A stretch of DNA of 64,000 nt from Lasioglossum baleicum (Eukaryota > Arthropoda > Insecta > Hymenoptera > Halictidae). The position numbers were made by a program, and so were the translations under genes. The DNA is taken from contig NW_027469114.1 in the NCBI RefSeq assembly GCF_051020765.1, positions 961,903-1,025,902 on the forward strand, written 5' to 3'. Within the stretch, counting starts at the first letter, position 1. Every line of letters starts with the position of its first letter. Shown one piece after another: positions 15,801 to 27,032 of this stretch. The notes beneath the pieces were generated by a model that saw nothing but the letters and a program-made list of their open reading frames with translations, had not been told where the DNA came from and ran no database searches.

Positions 15801-17000
15801 TATTCGAGCAGCTAACTCAGTTGCTTCACGCATCCTGTGATTCGGAGAGGCAAACCAGGTATTCCGGGAGTAAATCCGGTGGAAATTATGGACAATAGAG
15901 ACCTTAATTCGCTGTATGAATTCTGAAGTGGAGTGTCATACCGTTTGGCAACGTCACCAAATCCTACAAAGTCAAACATTGTACCGAAAGCATTACCGCC
16001 CGTGAAGATAACCCGCCGTGTCGAGACATTAACTTCCTGTTCGGAGAAACAAATTAGTATACATTTTAATGACGGGAACCTTAGTTTCATGTATGGACTG
16101 GAATATCGTAGGTCAATCCATTCTGGAACGTTATCACCTTCTACGAAGTCGAGCGGCTCAGTCAGAGGCTACAACTATCATGCGGTTCCGAGGGTCAGGC
16201 CAGGTATTCCGGAAGTCAATCCGCAGTCCAGTATTGCCAATGGACAGGCTCCTTCGCGGTATGAATATTAAAGAAGGTGGACAAATTTTTGTAAAACATC
16301 ACCTACTGTTATAGTGTCCAAATTTTTCGCCTGGCCTTACCTGTCGTGAATCTGACCCGCCGCATCTAGAGTATAACATGGTTTGTAGCGGAACAAATGA
16401 GTATACATTTTAGTTTTAGGCACCCCAATTTCATGAATGAAATTGAAGATCGAGAGTCAAAACGTTCCAGAACTTTACAGCCTTCTTTGAAAGTCGAACG
16501 GGTGAGTCAGTAGTTTCACCTGTCCTGTGATTCTGAAGAACAAAACAGGCATTCCGAGAGTCAACAAACTGTTCACTATTGGCAATTGATACCTTAATTC
16601 ACGGTATGAATATTAAGGTCCAGAGCCTCTCCCTTGCAGAACGTTACTTATTGCTATAATCTCAAAAGTTTTAGTTAAGACTAAACCAGCTATGAACCTA
16701 ATCCGCTACATAGAGAGTATAACTTCGTGTTGGGAGAAAGAAATCAGTTCTCATTTCAGCGCCGGGCACCTTAATTTCATGTATGAATTAGATAATTTGG
16801 TGTTAAACCGTTCGCGTACATAACCACTTTCCTTGGGAGTCGAACTGATAAGTCAATAGCTTCACCTATCCTGTGATTCAGAGCGTCAAGCCTGGTATTC
16901 CGGGAATAAGCCCTCTGGAAGCTATTGGCAATAGTCACCTCTATACTCGGTTAGAATATTAAAGCAGGCCGACAAGCCGTCGTAGAACATTACCTGTTCG
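6820..17000 (-). repeat. 346-bp satellite array, inverted block
   Basis: About 29 monomers of the same satellite, all in reverse complement. The landmark is TTAATTCACGGTTTGAATAT, the complement of the forward GAATTAAGG region. The period is again near 346 bp. The block is continuous: no foreign insertion, tRNA or coding sequence was seen. Some copies carry private small duplications, for example a doubled ATAACTTC near 9806-9828. Monomer subfamilies seen in the forward blocks are also present here in reverse, for example near 7540 and 7900. The subfamilies therefore predate the inversion. Confidence 0.94.
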
Positions 17001-17006
17001 TTCTAT
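16990..17006. other. Satellite orientation switch (reverse to forward)
   Basis: Reverse-strand text ending TAGAACATTACCTGTTCG runs directly into forward text CTATACCAATAACTATCG. This closes the 10.2-kb inverted block that opened near 6819. Confidence 0.85.
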
Positions 17007-20000
17007 ACCAATAACTATCGTCCAGCAACGGTTTGACTCTGCACTGCTGTATATATACCGTGAAATTGTGTGTCTATCGCTCATACTGTTCAGCAGATTT
17101 AGTCCCAGATTACCTAGATTGACTTTCAGAATCGCACGATTGGGGAAGCTATTCAACTAGCTGTCCGACTCTTATAGAGGGTGGTAACGTTCACGAATGA
17201 TTTGATCATCTATATACTAATTCATACATGAATTTAAGATGCCGTCACTAAAATGTATACTCATTTGTTTCTCTGAACAGGATATTACACCCACGATACT
17301 GCACCTTATGTTCTCGGTAGGTAAGGTATGCGAAGAAGAGTATGACGTTATACCAGTTGGCAATGATCTCAAACGGATTGACTCTCTACTTTGATTTCCA
17401 TACCGTGAATTGAGGTGTCTATTGCCAATACTCTACAGCGGATTTACGCGATAAATACTAAGGTTGAATCTCGGAATCACGGGACATGAGAAGCTATAGA
17501 AGATATTGTTTTATTTATTCGAATCGCAAGGAAGGTGATTACGTTCTCGTAATCTTCGGTCGTGGATCTTCCAATTCACTCATGATATTATGGTGAGCGA
17601 CACTAAAATATGTACCAACTTACTTCCTTTGAACACGAAGTTATACTCTCCATACAGCGAGTTAGCTTCATGGAAGGTAAGGCTAGCGGTAAAGTGTTTG
17701 ACTTTATTCCAACTGGCATCGCTCTATATCGCTTTCACGCTCTACTTTAATTTTCAAACCATGAATTAAGGTGTAAATTGCAAAATCTCTTCTGCGGACA
17801 TACTTCCGGAATACCTGGTTTGACTATTGGAATAACAGGATACGCGAAGTTCGTGACTTAGCCGTTCGACACATATAGAAGTTCGTGACGTTCTCAAACG
17901 GTATTACATCTGGTCTCCAAATTCATACATGAAATTATGGTTCCCTTCACTGAAATGTATACTAATATAATCCTCTGAACACGAAGTTATACTCTTTATG
18001 AAGCGTGTGAGGTTCGCGCATGGTACGGCCTTCGGTAAAACGTTTGACTTTCCAACAATGGGTATCGTTCAGAAACGGCTTGAAGCTCAATTTTAACATC
18101 CAAATCGTGAATTTAGGTGTCAATGACCAAAACTATTGAACGGATTTACTCCCAGAATAGCTGGTCAGTCTCTCGGAATCACGCGATATTTGGAGCTATT
18201 GACTTATCCGTTCGACTGCCATAAAGGGTAGTAACGTTGCCCAAAGGTTTCACCATCGATCTTCTAGTTCATACAACAAGTTAAGATTCCCGTCACTGAA
18301 ATGAATACTAATATCATTCTCTGAACGCAACTTACTCTCTCAATGAAACCGGTGAGGATTGCGGAAGGTAAGGTCTTCGGTAATACGTTTGTCATTATAT
18401 CAATTGGTAAGGCTTTCAAACGGTTCGTCGCCCTACTTTAATATTCAAGCCGTGAACTAAGATGCCAATTGCCAATGCCTTTCAGCGGACTTACTCTCAG
18501 CTTTCCCGGGTTACCACCCAGAATCAAGGGACAGGTGAAGCTACTGATTAGCTGTTCGAGTCATAAAGAAGGTGGTCACGATCCTGAACCGTTTGACACT
18601 CGACCTTCTAATTCATACATTAACTTATGGTGACCGCCACTAAAATGGATACTGATTTCATCCTCTGAACACCATGTCATACTCTCGATACGTCGCGTTA
18701 GGCTTTCGGAGTGTAAGGTTTTCAGTAAAACGTTTGACTTGATACCAATTAGTAACGCTCTCGTGCGGATTGACGCACTACTTTCATATTCCCACGGTGA
18801 ACTAGGGTGTCAACTGCCAATAGTGTACAGTATATTGACTCCCGGAAATCCTGGTTTAACTCTCGAAATCACAGGATAGGCGAAGCAACACACATAGTTG
18901 TTCGAATCTCAAAGAGTGCAGTATCGTTCTGCGACGGTTGGACAGTCGGTCTTCTAATTATCACAGGAAATTAAGATGCCCGTCACTAAAATGTATGCTA
19001 ATCTACTTCTCCGATCTCGATGTCGTTCTCTCGATACAGCGATGTAGGTTCTCGAAATGTAAGGTATTCGGAAAAAATAATGTCTTCATACGTATTGGTA
19101 ACGTTCGCATTCAATTTGACTCTCTACATTAATATTCAATCCCTGAATTAAGGTGTCTGGGGCCAACACTGTGCTGCCGATTTGCACCCGCCATAGCTGG
19201 TTTGACTTTCGGAATCACAGGATTGGTGTCGCTATTGACTTAGCCTATCGATCCTCAAAGAAGGAGGAAAAGATCTCGAAAGGTTTGACCCTTCACCTTC
19301 ATATTTCATACTTGAAATTAAGGTGCACTTCTCTGAAATGTATATTAAATTGCTTCTCTGATCACGGTGTTATACTCTCGATACAACAGGTCAATTTATC
19401 GGGGGTAAGGCATTCTGTAAGTGGTTTGACCCTACACGAATATGTAATGTGCTACAGCGGTTTGACGGTCTGCTTTATCATTCACACCGTGAATTAAGGT
19501 GTATATTGCCAGTACTGTACAGGGAAATTACTCCCTGAATACTTGGTTTGTCTCCCGGAAATACATGATTGGTGAAGCAATTGACTGAGCCATTCGAGTC
19601 ACGAGACAGGTGGTAACACCCTCGAAAAACTGGACTCACGATTTTAAATACTTATACATGATAATGCGACGTCTGCCTGCTAGAATATCTTCAAATTTAT
19701 GTCCGTGAATATTAAGCAGGACACTCACTACAGCGGGTTAGGCTGCTCGGAAGGTATGGCCTTTGGGAAAGTGTTTGACCCTATATCAATATGTAAATTT
19801 CTACAACGGGTTGATGCTCTACTTTAATATTCGAACAGTGAACTATGGTGTCCATTGCCAATCCTGTGAACGGATTTACGCCCGGATTACCTGGTCTTGC
19901 CCTAGGAACCACAGGATTCGTGAGGCTATTAACTTAGCCGTTCGAACCTCAAAGTGGGTGGTAACATTCTCGAACTCTTTGAACTTCGATGATCTAATTC

Positions 20001-23000
20001 ATTAAAAATATTCGGTGCCGCCACCGAAATGTATACTAATGTGCAAAGACGAAGTTATGCTCTCGTCACAGCGGGATAGCTTCTCGGAGTGTACGGACTT
20101 CGGTAATACGAATGACTTCATACCAATTGGTAATGTTCCTCGAAGGTTTGACTCTCTACTTCAATATTCATACCGCGAATTAATGTGTTTATTGCCAATA
20201 CTGTTCAGCGCATTTACTCCAGGGATACCTTCTACTACTGTCAGAGACACAGGACATATGAAGCCATTGAACGTTGTAACGGTCTCGTTCGCTTCGAACC
20301 GCAACATTCTGACTCATACATGAATATATGGTGCGCGTCACTGAAATGCATACTAATATGTATCTCTGATCTCGAATTTATACTGTGGAAACTGCTGAAT
20401 AGGTTCACGCGGCGTAAAGTCTGAGGTAAAACGTTTGATTTTATACCATCTGGTAATGTTCTCAATCGGTTTCACACTATACATTAATATTCCATCCGCA
20501 AATTAATATCCCATGCCAATAGTACACAGCGGATGTACTCCTGATATACCTTGTGTGACTCTCGGAATCACAAGTACAGGAGAAACTATTAACTAAGGTG
20601 TTCAATTCTCAACTAAGGCGGTAGCGTTCTCGAACGACTTGACCGTCGATCTTCTAATTCAGACATGAAATTAAGGAGCGTGCCTCTGGAATGTCAACTT
20701 ATATGTTGCCAAGAACATTAAACTGGAAATTCCCTAGAGCGGGGTGGACTATTCGGATGGAATTGTCTTCGGTAAAACGTTTGACTTTATAGCAATTTTT
20801 AACGCTCTCAAACGATTTGACGCATTACTTTAATATTGAAACCGCGAAATATGTTGTCTGTTGACAATACTGTCCAGCGTACATACTCCCGATGTACCAG
20901 GGTTGACTCACCGATTCACAGGATAGGTGAAGCTATTGACTTATCATTCCGAATCTCACGGAGGATGGTGACGTTTTCGAAAGGTTTCACCATCGATACT
21001 CTAATTCATACACGAATTAATGGTGCCGTCCCAAAAATGTATACTAATATGGTTCCCTAAACACGTAGCAATGCACTCGAAATGGCGGTTTAGCTCCTCC
21101 ATGGTGAGGCACTCGGTAAGTCGTATGACATTATAGCAATTCGTTACTTTCTCACACGATGTGACACTCTATTTTAATATTCATTCCGCGAATGTAGGCA
21201 TCTATTGGCAACAATCTTCAGCGAATTTGCTCTCAGATTATCTTGTAAGACTCTCGGAACCATAGAATGGGTGGAGCTATTGACTTATCCGTTCCATTCT
21301 CAAAGTGGGCGGTATCGTTCTCGAACGATTTAGTGCTCAATCTACTAATTGATACATAAAGTAAAGGTGCCATTCACTGAAATGAATTCTAATTTCGTTC
21401 TCTGAACGCGACATTATGCTCTCGAAGCGACAGGTTAGCTCCTCCGAGGTGTCTATCGGTAAAGCGGTTGACACTATACTAATAGGTAACGGTCTTCTAC
21501 GGGTTGACGGTCTGCATTGATATACGTACCGTGCATTAAGGAGTCTATTTCCAATTCTCTTCAGCGTATCATCGCCCGGAATACCTAGTTTGACTCTATG
21601 AATCGCAGTACGTGTGAAGCGATTGATTTAACCGTTCGGCTCTCAACGAAGGTGGTCCGGATCCCGATCTGTTTGGCACTCTACCTTCTATTTCGTGCAG
21701 GAAATTAACGCGCCCGTCGCTGAAATGAATACCTCGTGGCTTCTCTGAACACGAAGTTAAACTCCCTATACGGTGTGTTATCATCTCAGAAGGTAAGGCC
21801 ATCGGCAAAAAGATTGATTCTTAACCAATTCGTAACGTTCTAAGACGGTTTGCGTCGTAACATCATGATTCACACCGTTATATAGAGTGTATGATGTCAA
21901 TACTGCACAGCAGTTTGACTCTCGGATGACGTGGTTTGCCTCACGGTATCACAGGGTACGTGAAGCTATTGACATAGTAGTACGACTCTGAAAGAAGGAG
22001 GTAACGTTCTCGGACAGTTTGACTGTCGATATTCTAATTCATGCTTGAATCTAGGGTACCGTCACTAAATTGTGTACCAATCGTTTCCCTAAGCACGTAC
22101 CTATAATCTCGATACGGTGGACTAGCTACTCGGTCGGTAGGACCTTCGGTAAAACGATTGACTTTATAGCAACTGGAAACGTTCTCAAACGGGGTGACGC
22201 TCCATTTTAATATTCAACCATTGGAGTAAAGTGTCATTTACAATACCGTACAGCGGATTTAATCGCGATTTACCTGGTTTGACTACCGGATTCAAAGGAT
22301 AGGTGAAGGAATTGACTTCTCCGTTGGACACTCAATGACAGTGGTAACGTTCTCGTACGGTTCGACAATCGATTTTTTAATTCAAACACGAAGTTACGGT
22401 TCCGACACTGAAATAAATACTAATTTCTTTCCCAGAACACGAAGTTGTACTTTCGACAGAGCTGGTTAGTATTTCGGAGGGTAAGGTCTCCGGTAAAACG
22501 TTTGTCTTTATAACAATAGGTAACGTTCTCAAACGGATAATCGCTCTACTATAACAGTCAAACCGTGTATTACGATGTCTATTGCCATTACTGTTCAGCG
22601 GATTGACTGTCGGATTATCTGCATTGTCTCTCTGAATCACATGATGGGCGATGTTCCTGTTTCATCTGTGCGACGCTCAAAATGGAGGTAACATTCTCGG
22701 ACGGTTTGACCGTCGACCATGTAATTCATATACGAAGATATGGTGCCAATCACTGACATGAATACTAATTTCTTTCTGGGAACTCGAAGTTATACTCTCG
22801 ATACAGCTGGTCAGGGCCTCGGATGGGACGGCCTTCGCTAATACAATTGTTTTTATACCAATTGGTAAAGCTCTTTAACGTTTCGAATCTCTTCTTTAAT
22901 ATTTATACCGTGAAATAACTTGTCTATTGACTATACCCTTCTGTAGATTGTTCCAGGTATACCTGGCATTACTGTCAGAATCACAGGGTAGATGATGCTA

Positions 23001-26000
23001 TTGACTTCGCCGTTCGTCCGTCGAACAGGTTGGTGGCATTCTCGAACGGTTTGACTATCGATCTTCCTATTCATACACGAATCTGAGGTGCCCGCCACTA
23101 AAATGTTTAGGAATTTTATTCTCTGAACTCGAAGGTATACTCTCGAAGCTGCGTGATAGCTTCATCGAACATTGCGCCATCTCCAAAGTGTATTTCCTTA
23201 TGTCAATTGGCTGCGCTCTAAAACGGTTTGACGCTCTACTTTAGTATTCAAACCGTGAATTAAGGTGTCAATTGCCAACACTCTTCAGCGGATTTACTCC
23301 AAGAATACCTGGTTTGTCCCCCAGAATCACGGAATAGGTGAAGCTACTGACTTAAGTGTGCGACTCTCGAAAAATCAGACAACGTTATCGATTGGTTTGA
23401 CACTTGATCATCTAATTCATACATGAAAAAGATGCTGTCCGACTGCTAAAGTGTCTCCTGAATTCCTTCCGTGAGCACTAAGCATGACATTCGCCACAGC
23501 GGTTTGAGTCCTAGGAAGGAAAGGTGTCTGGTACGGAATAGGAAGTAATATAAATCGGCAACGTTTACCAGCGGTTTGACGCTGTACATTATTAATCATA
23601 TAGTGTGTTGAGGTTTTTACTGCTATTCCAGATCAGCGAGTTTACTCCTGGAATACCTAATTTGCCTCTCAGAATCACAGGATAGCTGCTGCTAGTGACT
23701 CAGTTGCGCGAGCTTCAAATAAGGTGATAACGTTCTCGAACGGTTTGTCACTCGATCTAGTTATTCATTCATGAAATTAAGGGGCCCACCACTAAAATGT
23801 ATTCTAATTTGTATCTGTGATCACGAAGTTATACGCTCGAAACGGCGGGTTTTCATCTCCGAAGGTGTGTCCTTCTGTGGACAGTTTGACTCTACAGCAA
23901 TATGTAACGTTCTACAACGATTTGCATCTGTACGCAGCATCTACTCCTTAAATACTTGGCCCAACACGTGGCATCGCCCGAGAGGTGAAACTACTGACAT
24001 ATACTTCCGGCTCCCAAAGATGGCGGCAACGTTCTCTAACGTTTCGATACTATATCTTCTATTACATAAATGAAATTAAGGTGCCCGTCACTATAGTGCG
24101 TACTAATTCGCTTCCGCGAACACGAAGTTATACTCTGGATGCTGCGGGCTAGGCCTTCGAAGTGTTTGGTATTCGGTAAAGCGATTGACTTTATACAAAT
24201 TGGTAATCATCTCGGACGGATGGACGCTCTTATTTAGTATTCAAACCGAGAATTAAGATGTCTACTGCCAATACTGTTCGCCGGACTTACTTCTGTTATA
24301 CCTGGTTAGGCACAGAATTCTCAGGATAAGTGAAGCTATTGTCTAAGCCGTACGGCTCTCGTAGAAGGTGGTAACGTTCTCGAGCGTTCTGTTGATCGAC
24401 CTTCAAAATCGTAAATGAAATTATGGTGCCCGTCACTAAAATGTATGCAAAACTGCTTCTCTGAACTCGAAGTAATACACTCGACGCAGCGGCTGGTGTT
24501 CCTGGAAAGTAAGGCCTTCGAAGATGGTTGAATCTATAGGTATCGTTCTACATCGGATTGATCCTGTTCATTAAAATTCGTGCCATAAATTAAGGTAACT
24601 ACTTTCAATGCTGTTCAGCGGATTTTCACCAGGAATTCCTCGTTTAACTCTCGGAATAACAGGATGGGTGATGCTTTTGACTTAGGTGTGCGACTCTCAA
24701 ATAACGTGGTAACGTTCTCACACGGTATGACTCCTGACATTCCTATTCATACATGATATCAAGGTGCCCATCTCTGAAATGTCTACTATCTTGTTTCTCA
24801 GCACACGAAGGTATACCCACGATACAGCGGGTAATGTTCTCGGAAGGTAAGGTATGCGTTAAGGATTATGACATTATAGCAATTGGTAACGTTCTCAAAC
24901 GGTTGGACTCTCCTCATTAATATACATGCTGTGAATTAGTGCTGTTATTGCCAATGCTGCTCGGAGGACTCACTCCTGAAATGCCAGGTTTTACCCTCGG
25001 AATCGCAAGGATATGTGAGTATAATGACAAAACCGTTCGAGTCTCGAGGAATATGGTATCGTTCTCGAAAGGTTTGAACCTCGATCTTCTAATTCGTGCA
25101 CGAAATGAAAGGTCTTGTCAATAAATTGTATACTATTTCATACATGTGAATACGGTGTTACACTCCCGATTCCGTGAGTTAGTTTTCGGAGGGAAAGGCA
25201 TTCTGCGTCAGGTTTGACTTCAGACCTATATGTAGTTCTCTACAACGACTTGACGGCATGCTTTAATATTCAAAGCATGAATTAAGGTGACTACTGCGCA
25301 TACTCTTGAGCGGATTTGCTTTCGGAATACCTGGTTTGCATCTTCGAATCACAGGATTGGAGAAGCTATTAACATAGCCGTTCGTGTCTCACAGATGGTG
25401 GCAACGTTCTCGAAATATTTGGCCATCGACTTTCTAATTCGGACATAAAATTAAGTTGCACTTCTCTAATATTTATGCTTGTGCGAACATCTGAAAACGG
25501 TGTTATACTCTCGGTAGATCAGGTCAGTTTCTGGGATGGTAAGGTGTACGGTGTGAAGTATAACTCTCCTCGAATAGGTAATGTTCTACAACGGCTTGAC
25601 GGCCTGCTTTAATATTCAAACCGTGATTTGAGGTGCTTATTGCCAATACGGTACAGCGCATTTACTCCCGGAATACCTGATTTGTCTATCGGAATCATAG
25701 GATAGGTGAAGCTATTGACTAGGCCGTTCGCCCTTCAAGGAAGGTGGTAACGTTCTCAAACGGTTTGACGCTCTATCCTCTTATTCGTACATGAATTTAC
25801 GGTGCCCCTTACTAAAGTAGACAGCTGTTTGTATCTCTGTTCACGAAGTTATAATCTCGATACGGCGGGTTATGTTCTCAGAGTGTGTAGTCAGCGATAA
25901 ACAGTATGACGTTGTACCAATTGGTTATGTTCTTCAACGGATTGACCCTCTACTTTAATATTCATACCGTTAATTATGGTGTGTATTGCCAATACAGATC

Positions 26001-26069
26001 AGCGGACTTACTTCCGGAGTTCCTCATTTGATGCTCGGAATTGGACGATACATAAACCTATTGACTTCT
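17001..26069 (+). repeat. 346-bp satellite array, forward block 2
   Basis: About 26 forward monomers. Eight successive GTGAATTAAGGTGTC-type landmarks from 17402 to 20173 give a mean period of 346 bp. One monomer near 23930 has lost about 60 bp between CATCTGTACG and CAGCATCTACTCC. No coding sequence, RNA gene or foreign insertion was found. The array runs without a gap into the inverted island at 26070. Confidence 0.94.
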
Positions 26070-26097
26070 GCGAGAGGCGAACGGCGAAGTCAATAGC
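26058..26097. repeat. 11-bp inverted repeat at an orientation switch
   Basis: CTATTGACTTC and its exact complement GAAGTCAATAG face each other across about 18 bp. The arms are the same satellite segment in opposite orientations, so the palindrome marks the head-to-head junction where forward block 2 meets the inverted 1-kb island. Confidence 0.8.
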
Positions 26098-26453
26098 TTA
26101 TCACGATCCTGAGATTCCGAGAGTCAAACCAGGTATTCCGGGTGTACATCCACTGAACCGTATTGGAAATTTACACCTTAATTCTCGGTTTGAATATTCG
26201 AGCAGAGCGTCAAACAGTTTGGGAACAGTACCAGCCTTCCTGAAAGACGCACAGCTATGCCAATTGCTTCAAGTATCCTGTGATACCAAGTGTAAAGCAT
26301 GGTATACCGGCATTAAATCCTCTCATCTGTATTGACGTTTCGTACCTTCAATGGCGGCAGGAATTCCAATATTGAGAGTCAAGTCGTCGGGGAACACTTC
26401 CAATTGGTTTAAACACATTCTCTCTACCCAATACCTTAATGACCGAGAACCCA
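26070..26453 (-). repeat. Inverted satellite segment left of GC element copy 1
   Basis: Just over one satellite monomer in reverse complement. Read on the minus strand, the part next to the element matches the satellite right of GC element copy 3 (54883-55110) through unusual shared variants: ATTCCTGCCGCCATTGAAGG, GAGGATTTAATGCCGGT, TTTCAGGAAGGCTGGTA. The match stops near the left end of the island. This segment is therefore part of a duplicated unit, not simply the neighbouring array flipped. Confidence 0.85.
26436..26453. repeat. Satellite flank of element copy 1 (putative decayed target-site duplication)
   Basis: ACCGAGAACCCAC before the element and GCCAGAACCTAATC after it (about 26964-26978) both correspond to the satellite stretch whose reverse consensus is CCGAGAACCTAACCCG. 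The same stretch is doubled around copy 3. This fits one target-site duplication shared by the two copies. Confidence 0.55.
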
Positions 26454-26958
26454 CCCCGCAGGGGATATGGTGGGCCTTCTATTCCCATTGCAGTATGGGT
26501 ATGACGAAACCACGGTGCCTGAGTCGGCCGAACCTAGGCCGAGGAGACCTTACGCGGGGTACGAACTGTACCGCCCTGCATACACTGGTACCTCGGGAAC
26601 GGGTTCGAGCCCTGGGGTGGGCGCTCTTCGTTTCGTCGCCCCGCCGGTTGCTTAGGTTGGCCTTGGCGGGACAGTGGTAAGCCCATATCAGGAAGCACCG
26701 CCTTCGTACAGTTAGACCCTCCACGTGTGGGCTGCGTCAGATCAGATCAGGCACTGGCCTGCAGAGTCAGTAGGGTTTTAGAATGGTCCCGGCCAGACCA
26801 AGATTGGCGCGTAGGGCTATCAGTCTACGAGCTAATTGGTAGGTGCGTGGTAAGGTGGGCCACGCACTGCGCTGATTGGGCGTATACTAATGCCGCGCAC
26901 ATGGGGGCCATTTCGATGAGCCCTAGTGGCAGGAACGGCACGTAAAATGCTCGACACG
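26454..26958 (+). mobile_element. GC-rich SINE-like element, copy 1
   Basis: A 505-bp GC-rich island inside AT-richer satellite, homologous along its length to copies 2 and 3. It begins CCCCGCAGGGG and ends near CGACAC. Visible parts are: a degraded terminal hairpin; a conserved stem TCGGCC/GGCCGA at 26524-26542; a pol III B-box-like GGTTCGAGCCC at 26602-26612; and an 8-bp stem GTGCGTGG/CCACGCAC at 26843-26867. About 30 bp present in copies 2 and 3 is missing after the TCGGCC stem. No A box, poly(A) tail or terminal inverted repeat was recognised. Length, flanking duplications and lack of a transposase suggest a non-autonomous retroelement such as a SINE, but I do not recognise the family. 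Two open stretches (62 and 72 codons) partly align with frames in copy 2, but copy 3 is closed there, so coding is unlikely. Confidence 0.7.
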
Positions 26959-27032
26959 TGTTGAGCCAGAACCTAATCAGCTATAACGATGGTCTCGCTC
27001 CGTTTTCACGTGATCACATCAGTACACATTTT
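26959..27032 (-). repeat. Inverted satellite segment right of GC element copy 1
   Basis: This short reverse-oriented piece reads, on the minus strand, almost identically to the satellite just left of copy 3, including ATCACGTGAAAACGGAGCGA and GACCATCG. A CACGTG palindrome lies at 27007-27012. At about 27032 the text returns to forward satellite (ATTCTCACAGGATAGGTGA), ending the inverted island. Confidence 0.82.

Noticed and set aside
26560..26620. A genuine tRNA gene or tRNA-derived head around the B-box-like GGTTCGAGCCC.
   Set aside because: No A box at a suitable distance and no cloverleaf could be drawn in any of the three copies. Only the B-box similarity remains.
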